The notes under the pieces were generated by a model, which ran no database searches, was not told where the DNA came from, and saw only the letters and a program-made list of their open reading frames with translations. The position numbers and the translations under genes are program-made. From positions 128,639 through 192,638 of the forward strand of contig NZ_VLTK01000006.1 in the NCBI RefSeq assembly GCF_007558825.1: a stretch of DNA of 64,000 bases, written 5' to 3'. Numbering within the stretch: the first letter of the stretch is position 1; the number at the start of each line of letters is the position of its first letter. This document shows, in pieces, positions 59,403-64,000 of the stretch. This DNA is from Brevibacterium aurantiacum. Lineage in GTDB: Bacteria; Actinomycetota; Actinomycetes; Actinomycetales; Brevibacteriaceae.

Positions 59403-60395
59403 ATGATCGGACCCCGTGAGATCGGCGTCAACACCTGGGTGTGGACGTCTCCGCTGACGACGGAGAACCTCGGCGATCTGGCGGACCGGGCCCGACGATT
59501 CGGGTTCGGTCTGCTGGAACTGCCAGTGGAGAACCCGGGTGAATGGGACCCGAACTCCGCCGCTGAGGTGCTTGCCGGGTACGGAATGGGTGCGCGGATC
59601 GTGGGGGCGATGGGTCCCGGTCGTGACCTCATCGACCCGTTGTATCGTGCGGATACCCAGGACTACCTCCGGCACTGTGTGGATGTGGCTCTCGCCGTGG
59701 GCTCGCCCACCGTGGCGGGTCCGTTCACGGCCGCGACCGGCCGAGTGTGGCGGATGGATGCGGGCGATCGGAGCAGGGTCGTGGAGGTGCTTCGGGAGGC
59801 ACTGCGTCCCGTTGCCGACTATGCCGCCGAACGCAGCGTGACCCTGGCTGTGGAACCTCTCAATCGGTACGAGACCAGCATCATCAACACCGTCGACCAG
59901 GCCCTTTATGCTCTCGAACCCCTGCTGGACCGTGGTGTCGGGCTGGCTCTGGACAGCTATCACCTCAACATCGAGGAGCGTTCCCCGGCAGCCGCGATCC
60001 GGGCCGCCGGGGAGCATTGTCGGGTCGTGCAGGTATGCGGCAACGATCGCGGGGCCGTGGGCGGGGACCACACCGACTGGGACTCCTTTCTCGATGCTCT
60101 CGATGACATCGCCTACGCGGGACCGCTGACACTGGAGAGCTTCACCGCAGACAACGACACCATCGCCGTGGCTGCGTCCATCTGGCGTCCCCTGGCAAGG
60201 ACCCAAGACGAACTGGCAAGATCCAGCGCCGAATTCCTCACCGAACTGCAGCTTTCGCGGGCTTCCGGTACGGGAGCGGCGGGCAGGAATTCAGCCGACG
60301 GGGACGCGGCGGACGGGGATTCGGCGGACAGGGTCCCGGCGGACACGAGCCCGGCGGACAAGGCAGCGAATATATCTGCGAGGGAGCAGCAATGA
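59403..60395 (+). CDS. TIM-barrel sugar isomerase/epimerase 1 (tagatose-3-epimerase-like)
   Basis: 330 residues from ATG 59403 (GGAG upstream). Xylose-isomerase-like barrel: GVNTWVWTSPLTTENLGDLA, FGFGLLELPVENPGEWDP, VALAVGSPTVAGPFTAATGR, LAVEPLNRYETSIINTVDQA (Glu metal ligand), GLALDSYHLNIEERSPAAAI (Asp-His), and GPLTLESFTADND (second Glu). These match the D-tagatose/D-psicose 3-epimerase group. The last 50 residues are a five-residue repeat (SADGD, AADGD, SADRV, PADTS, PADKA) made by 15-bp DNA repeats. Stop overlaps isomerase 2 (ATGA). Confidence 0.92.
   Translation: MIGPREIGVNTWVWTSPLTTENLGDLADRARRFGFGLLELPVENPGEWDPNSAAEVLAGYGMGARIVGAMGPGRDLIDPLYRADTQDYLRHCVDVALAVGSPTVAGPFTAATGRVWRMDAGDRSRVVEVLREALRPVADYAAERSVTLAVEPLNRYETSIINTVDQALYALEPLLDRGVGLALDSYHLNIEERSPAAAIRAAGEHCRVVQVCGNDRGAVGGDHTDWDSFLDALDDIAYAGPLTLESFTADNDTIAVAASIWRPLARTQDELARSSAEFLTELQLSRASGTGAAGRNSADGDAADGDSADRVPADTSPADKAANISAREQQ
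60291..60368 (+). repeat. 15-bp GCGGAC-type repeats in the isomerase 1 tail
   Basis: Five tandem 15-bp units with core GCSGACRRGG encode xADxx repeats right before the overlap with the next gene. Confidence 0.75.
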
Positions 60396-61405
60396 CCGAT
60401 TCATCTCATCCAGTCACTCTATTCACTGGTCAATGGGCCGATATGCCGTTCGAGGAGGTGGCTCGGCTGGCGGCATCCTGGGGCTATGACGGGCTGGAGA
60501 TCGCGTGTTCCGGTGATCATCTCGACCTCGCCAGGGCTGACGAAGATCCTGCGTACCTGCAGTCACGCCTCGATGTTCTGGACAGGTACGGTCTCAAGGT
60601 GTGGGCGATCTCGAATCACCTGGCAGGCCAGGCCGTGTGCGACGACCCGATCGATTTCCGCCATCAGGCGATCGTGCGTGACTACGTCTGGGGCGATGGC
60701 GACGCGGAAGGGGTGCGCCGACGAGCCGCTGAAGATATGAAGCGGGCAGCCCGGGTGGCCCGAAAGCTCGGTGTAGACACTGTAGTCGGGTTCACGGGAT
60801 CGAAGATCTGGCCGTATGTGGCGATGTTCCCACCTGTCCCAGCCGAGGTCATCGATGCCGGCTTCGAGGACTTCGCAACTCGGTGGAATCCGATCCTCGA
60901 CGTCTTCGATGGCGAGGGGGTGCGCTTTGCTCACGAGGTTCATCCGTCTGAGATCGCCTACGACTACTGGACGACGGTGCGGGCACTGGAGTGCATCGAA
61001 CACCGGGAAGCCTTCGGCCTCAACTGGGACCCGAGCCACCTGCTGTGGCAGGGCCTGGACACGATCGGCTTCATCACCGACTTCGCCGATCGCATCTACC
61101 ACGTCGACTGCAAAGACACACGACTTCGGCCTGCGAGCGGGCGAAGCGGCATCCTCGGTTCGCATCTTCCGTGGGGTGATCCTCGGCGAGGGTGGGATTT
61201 CGTGTCGACGGGGCACGGGGACATGCACTGGGAGGACGCGTTTCGAGCGCTGAGGTCGATCGGCTACACCGGGCCGATCTCGATCGAATGGGAAGATGCC
61301 GGGATGGATCGTCTCCACGGTGCCGCCGAGGCGGTCGTGCGCATCCGTGAACTGCTGTGGAAGAAGCCTGACGCGTCCTTCGATGCCGCGTTCTCGAACC
61401 AGTAG
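60392..61405 (+). CDS. TIM-barrel sugar isomerase/epimerase 2
   Basis: 337 residues. Xylose-isomerase-like barrel of a different sub-group from isomerase 1: GQWADMPFEEVARLAASWGY, DGLEIACSGDHLDLARADED, LKVWAISNHLAGQAVCDDPI, RKLGVDTVVGFTGSKIWPYV, RFAHEVHPSEIAYDYWTTV (Glu), GLNWDPSHLLWQGLDTIGFI (Asp-x-x-His), DRIYHVDCKDTR, and SIEWEDAGMDR. Proteins with HPSEIAYD and NWDPSHLLWQG are common in Gfo/Idh-linked sugar operons. Last gene of the operon. Confidence 0.92.
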   Translation: MTDSSHPVTLFTGQWADMPFEEVARLAASWGYDGLEIACSGDHLDLARADEDPAYLQSRLDVLDRYGLKVWAISNHLAGQAVCDDPIDFRHQAIVRDYVWGDGDAEGVRRRAAEDMKRAARVARKLGVDTVVGFTGSKIWPYVAMFPPVPAEVIDAGFEDFATRWNPILDVFDGEGVRFAHEVHPSEIAYDYWTTVRALECIEHREAFGLNWDPSHLLWQGLDTIGFITDFADRIYHVDCKDTRLRPASGRSGILGSHLPWGDPRRGWDFVSTGHGDMHWEDAFRALRSIGYTGPISIEWEDAGMDRLHGAAEAVVRIRELLWKKPDASFDAAFSNQ

Positions 61406-61424
61406 GTGCTGCTCGGATGACTGA

Positions 61425-61500
61425 GCGCAGTGACCCGGACCAGTGGGCGCAGTGACCCGGACCAGCGGGCGCAGCAACTCGGACCAGTGGGCGCAACGGT
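61425..61500 (+). repeat. 22-bp minisatellite after the sugar operon
   Basis: GCGCAGTGACCCGGACCAGTGG begins at 61425, 61447 and 61469 with small changes, and a fourth partial copy at 61491. It fills the gap between the isomerase stop and the LysE stop. Confidence 0.85.
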
Positions 61501-61506
61501 GTCCGT

Positions 61507-62187
61507 CTACTGACTGGCGAAGGCCAACGTTCCGCCCAAGCCGATGAGCATGCCGCCGCCGATTCCACGGATGCGCGACATCCGCCTCGGCGAGCGAGCG
61601 AACCAGCTGCGCGCGGTACCGGCGATGAAGGCCCACGACCCGTCCGAGAACAGGGCAAGAGCCTGGAAGAGGAGACCGAGGACGATCATCTGCAACGGCA
61701 CATGCCCGGCCTCGATCGAGACGAACTGGGGGAGGGCTGCGACGAAGAAGATGATGGTCTTCGGGTTCGAGATGCCGACGATGAAGCCCTGCATGAACAT
61801 CGAGCGATAGGTGACTTCACGACCAGCGGGGACGAAGGAATCCGCTTCGGTCTCAGCCTCCAGCGCCGATGATGGGTCCTCGGGCACCTCATTGCCGACC
61901 TTGCGGTGTCGGATGCCCTGGACGCCCAAGTATACGAGGTAGCCGGCGCCCAGGATCTTGACGATCGTGAAGATGACGACCGATTGGGCGACGATGGTGC
62001 CCACCCCGAAGGCCACGGCCACGATGATCGGGATGATGCCGACGCTGCCGCCGAGCACGCTCGTCAGGCCTGAACGTCTGCCGTGTGAGAGTGATTGGCC
62101 GACGACGAAGAGCACCGTCGGCCCCGGAATCACGATGATGACGAGGGCTGCGGCGAGAAAGGCGAGAAGAGCGTCGGTGGTCGGCAC
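61507..62187 (-). CDS. LysE family translocator (RhtB-like)
   Basis: 226 residues, about six TM helices. VIIVIPGPTVLFVVGQSLSH and GRRSGLTSVLGGSVGIIPII are the signature opening (PGP..). ILGAGYLVYLGVQGIRHRK ends the first half; a hydrophilic loop (PSSALEAETEADSF) joins to SMFMQGFIVGISNPKTIIFF, the conserved NPK motif. Exports amino acids or related small metabolites. GTG start. Convergent with the sugar operon across the 22-bp repeats. Confidence 0.9.
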   Translation of the reverse strand: MPTTDALLAFLAAALVIIVIPGPTVLFVVGQSLSHGRRSGLTSVLGGSVGIIPIIVAVAFGVGTIVAQSVVIFTIVKILGAGYLVYLGVQGIRHRKVGNEVPEDPSSALEAETEADSFVPAGREVTYRSMFMQGFIVGISNPKTIIFFVAALPQFVSIEAGHVPLQMIVLGLLFQALALFSDGSWAFIAGTARSWFARSPRRMSRIRGIGGGMLIGLGGTLAFASQ

Positions 62188-62358
62188 AGAAGAATTCTAT
62201 GGTCGCGGCTCAACCGCAGGTAAGGGTCTGACGCGGAGAGTTCGATCACATGACCGACGACCCGTGCGGACTTTCGGAACGGAGCCTGAAGACGTCACTC
62301 AGGGTCGGTTCATAGACTGGGCCGCTATGAGTGAGCAATTGACGACGGAGGTGCGTGC

Positions 62359-63108
62359 ATGGACCTGAAGCAGGGAGTTTCAACCTGGTGGGAGGCCATC
62401 ACTTCCGGGTTCGGGCGCCAGGACGGGCTGGAACCCGATGCCGTGCAGCTGGTCCTCGTCATCGGCATTCCTCTTCTCGTCACGCTGACGCCGGGAATCT
62501 GGCGATTCTTCGGCATGTTCGTCACCTTCGTGCACGAACTCGGCCACGCCTTCGCCGCATTGATGACGGGGCGGGTCGTCAAGGGAATCTCCCTGAACTT
62601 CGACCATTCCGGTCAGATGAACTCCTTCGGCAAGGTCGGATTCTCGGCGACGTGGTCGGGATTCTGGGGATATCCGGCACCCGGTGTCCTTGGATTGGTC
62701 CTCATCACCTCGGCGACTCAGGGGTGGGCGCCACTGGCTCTGTCAGTTGGGGCGCTCATCCTTCTGGTTGCGCTCATCTTCATCCGGAACCTCGCTGGTG
62801 CCATGATCGCAGTGGTCACGGCGGTGGCCGCGCAGCTCGTCGTCGTATTCCTGCCGGTCGAGTGGCTCGCCGTGTTCGTCGCCGGCCTGGGAACGGCCCT
62901 GATGATCGGCTCGCTCAAGGACCTCGTCAAGGTATTCCGCGTCCATACCCGCAGGCGCCACGTCCAACAGTCGGATGCCTACATCCTCGCCCAGGGTTCG
63001 AGCCTGCCAGCGGGAGCCTGGCTGAGCCTGTTCGCACTGGTGATCATCGTCTGCGCGCTCGCCTCCGCATACATCCTGTACTCGGCGTCCACGATTGCGA
63101 TCGGCTGA
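62359..63108 (+). CDS. M50 family membrane metallopeptidase
   Basis: 249 residues, about six TM helices. Zinc-binding motif His59-Glu60-x-x-His63 in FVTFVHELGHAFAALMTG within a membrane helix, then GISLNFDHSGQMNSF, YPAPGVLGLVLI and IRNLAGAMIAVVTA, the second conserved region of the compact M50B-like proteins (RNLxG replaces NPDG). No PDZ domain is visible. These are often annotated as M50B-like peptidases of unknown substrate. A sporulation or sigma role is not supported here. Confidence 0.87.
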   Translation: MDLKQGVSTWWEAITSGFGRQDGLEPDAVQLVLVIGIPLLVTLTPGIWRFFGMFVTFVHELGHAFAALMTGRVVKGISLNFDHSGQMNSFGKVGFSATWSGFWGYPAPGVLGLVLITSATQGWAPLALSVGALILLVALIFIRNLAGAMIAVVTAVAAQLVVVFLPVEWLAVFVAGLGTALMIGSLKDLVKVFRVHTRRRHVQQSDAYILAQGSSLPAGAWLSLFALVIIVCALASAYILYSASTIAIG

Positions 63109-63156
63109 TCTGAGGTCACGCAGGGTCACTTGGGGCAGTTCGGATCTGGGGTCGCA

Positions 63157-63198
63157 GCAGTTGGGTGGGGGCTGGAAGTAGTTGGGTCGGTGCTGGAA
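63157..63198 (+). repeat. 21-bp tandem repeat after the M50 gene
   Basis: GCAGTTGGGTGGGGGCTGGAA (63157-63177) is followed by a diverged copy at 63178-63198, and a weaker GTAGTCGGGTCAGTGCCGG at 63223 on. Confidence 0.7.
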
Positions 63199-63256
63199 GC
63201 AGCCCGCGCCCAGGGGCGGGAGTAGTCGGGTCAGTGCCGGATGGCAGAATCGGAGT

Positions 63257-63934
63257 ATGAATCCGAGCCCGAAGTATGCTGCTGTGCTGTTCGACTGCGA
63301 CGGGGTGCTCGTCGATTCTGAGCGCCTCACGAACTCGGTTCTCTGGGAAATGCTCAATGAGCTGGGGTGGCAGATCTCGCGAGAGGAATGTGTGTCCCGA
63401 TTCGTCGGGAAGATGCTCCGCGACGAGGTGGACGTCATCGAGGAGCATTCCGGTTTCCGTATCGACGCTGAGTGGCTGAGTGTGTTCCGTGGGCGTCGCA
63501 ATGATGCTCTGGAGGCTTCATTGGAAGCAATACCGGGAGTCGCCGAGGCGGTCCGTGTCCTTGACACGGCTTACCCCGGTAGGCTCGCGTGCGCGTCGAG
63601 CGCTGACCGCCCCAAGATCAACCTGCAGCTGCAGAAGATCGGGCTCTTCGACGTCTTCGACGGTCGGATCTTCTCCGGAATGGAGCTGCCTCAGTCGAAG
63701 CCGGCGCCGGACGTGTATCTGGCGGCCGCCGATGCTCTCGGCGTCGATCCTACGGAGACAGCAGTAATCGAGGATTCGCCGACCGGTGTGACAGCAGGAG
63801 TTGCGGCTGGCGCACGCGTGCTCGGTTTCTGCCCCGACTCGCCAGTCCATCAGAGACCCGAGGCGCTCGAAGGCGTGGGAGCCCATGAGATCTTCACTGC
63901 GATGGAGCAGCTGCCGGGCCTGCTCTTGCGCTGA
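63257..63934 (+). CDS. HAD family phosphatase (beta-phosphoglucomutase-like)
   Basis: 225 residues. HAD motif I AVLFDCDGVLVDSERL with nucleophile Asp, helical cap (LGWQISREECVSRFVGKMLR), motif II CASSADRPK, motif III/IV KPAPDVYLAAADALGVDP and IEDSPTGVTAGVAAGARVLG. A phosphatase or mutase on a small sugar phosphate; related enzymes include YfbT and 2-deoxyglucose-6-P phosphatases. ATG 63257 chosen; CGGAG is too close to be a ribosome site, and CAGAAT six bases before the ATG suggests a leaderless mRNA. Confidence 0.9.
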   Translation: MNPSPKYAAVLFDCDGVLVDSERLTNSVLWEMLNELGWQISREECVSRFVGKMLRDEVDVIEEHSGFRIDAEWLSVFRGRRNDALEASLEAIPGVAEAVRVLDTAYPGRLACASSADRPKINLQLQKIGLFDVFDGRIFSGMELPQSKPAPDVYLAAADALGVDPTETAVIEDSPTGVTAGVAAGARVLGFCPDSPVHQRPEALEGVGAHEIFTAMEQLPGLLLR

Positions 63935-64000
63935 GGTGCGCTCAGAAGCGCGCGGGATTCCCCGGACTTCGGTGTCAGGTGGTTGGCCGGTTGAGGGAGC

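Overview
The window is high-GC chromosomal DNA from a Gram-positive actinobacterium. Gene content and order point to Brevibacterium or a close relative in the Micrococcales, but I ran no search, so the genus is an inference. Supporting signs are the syntenic block ppiA - rhomboid - crgA - class E sortase - trpG - pknB - pknA - pbpA - rodA - pstP - fhaB - fhaA - tRNA-Leu that actinobacteria carry near the replication origin, many ATGA/GTGA stop-start overlaps, several probable leaderless genes, and GTG starts.

Layout. 1-10 kb: small regulator/transporter pairs (MarR with MFS, HxlR with MFS, TetR with MFS), most with a clear palindromic operator in the shared promoter, plus a GNAT acetyltransferase, tRNA-Ala(TGC), a succinate-semialdehyde dehydrogenase and two RibD/DHFR-like reductases. 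9.8-10.9 kb holds two gene remnants, a DinB-like N-terminus and a DyP-peroxidase N-terminus. 11.7-17 kb: a five-gene operon that matches the cyclohexanecarboxylate route (AliA-like CoA ligase, AliB-like dehydrogenase, BadH-like dehydrogenase, BadI-like ring-opening hydrolase) with a TetR regulator as last gene and an array of GTGAA/TTCAC half-sites at its promoter. 17.8-21.5 kb: a repeat-rich intergenic region and a tricorn protease. 21.7-27.1 kb: argS, an MFS permease, a coiled-coil membrane protein, ppiA and a rhomboid protease.

27.2-41.8 kb is the cell-division and envelope-signalling block. It opens with a tight cluster of DnaA boxes between the rhomboid gene and crgA. CrgA, sortase, PknA, PknB, RodA and TrpG all carry unusual low-complexity extensions. 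fhaA to pknA is one run of overlapping genes on the minus strand, with pknB just behind it. Together they encode Ser/Thr phospho-signalling (PknA, PknB, PstP, FhaA, FhaB) and elongation/division peptidoglycan synthesis (RodA, PbpA, CrgA).

41.8-51.8 kb is mixed: DUF1801 and DUF1772 proteins, an SDR remnant, a CmtR-like metal sensor with a CDF-type exporter, a family A DNA polymerase, a zinc alcohol dehydrogenase, VanZ, MarR/VOC, OmdA-like, a PEMT-like methyltransferase and PhzF. 52-61.4 kb is a sugar uptake and catabolism locus: a divergent ROK repressor, then Gfo/Idh/MocA dehydrogenase, ABC ATPase, two permeases, a lipoprotein binding protein and two TIM-barrel isomerases, almost all translationally coupled. 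The end holds LysE, an M50 peptidase and a HAD phosphatase.

A recurring theme is short GC-rich tandem repeats (15-25 bp) sitting in or just after the 3' ends of genes (tricorn, trpG, rhomboid, ABC ATPase, ABC permease, both isomerases, M50). In trpG two in-frame stops appear to have cut off an older repeat-rich tail.
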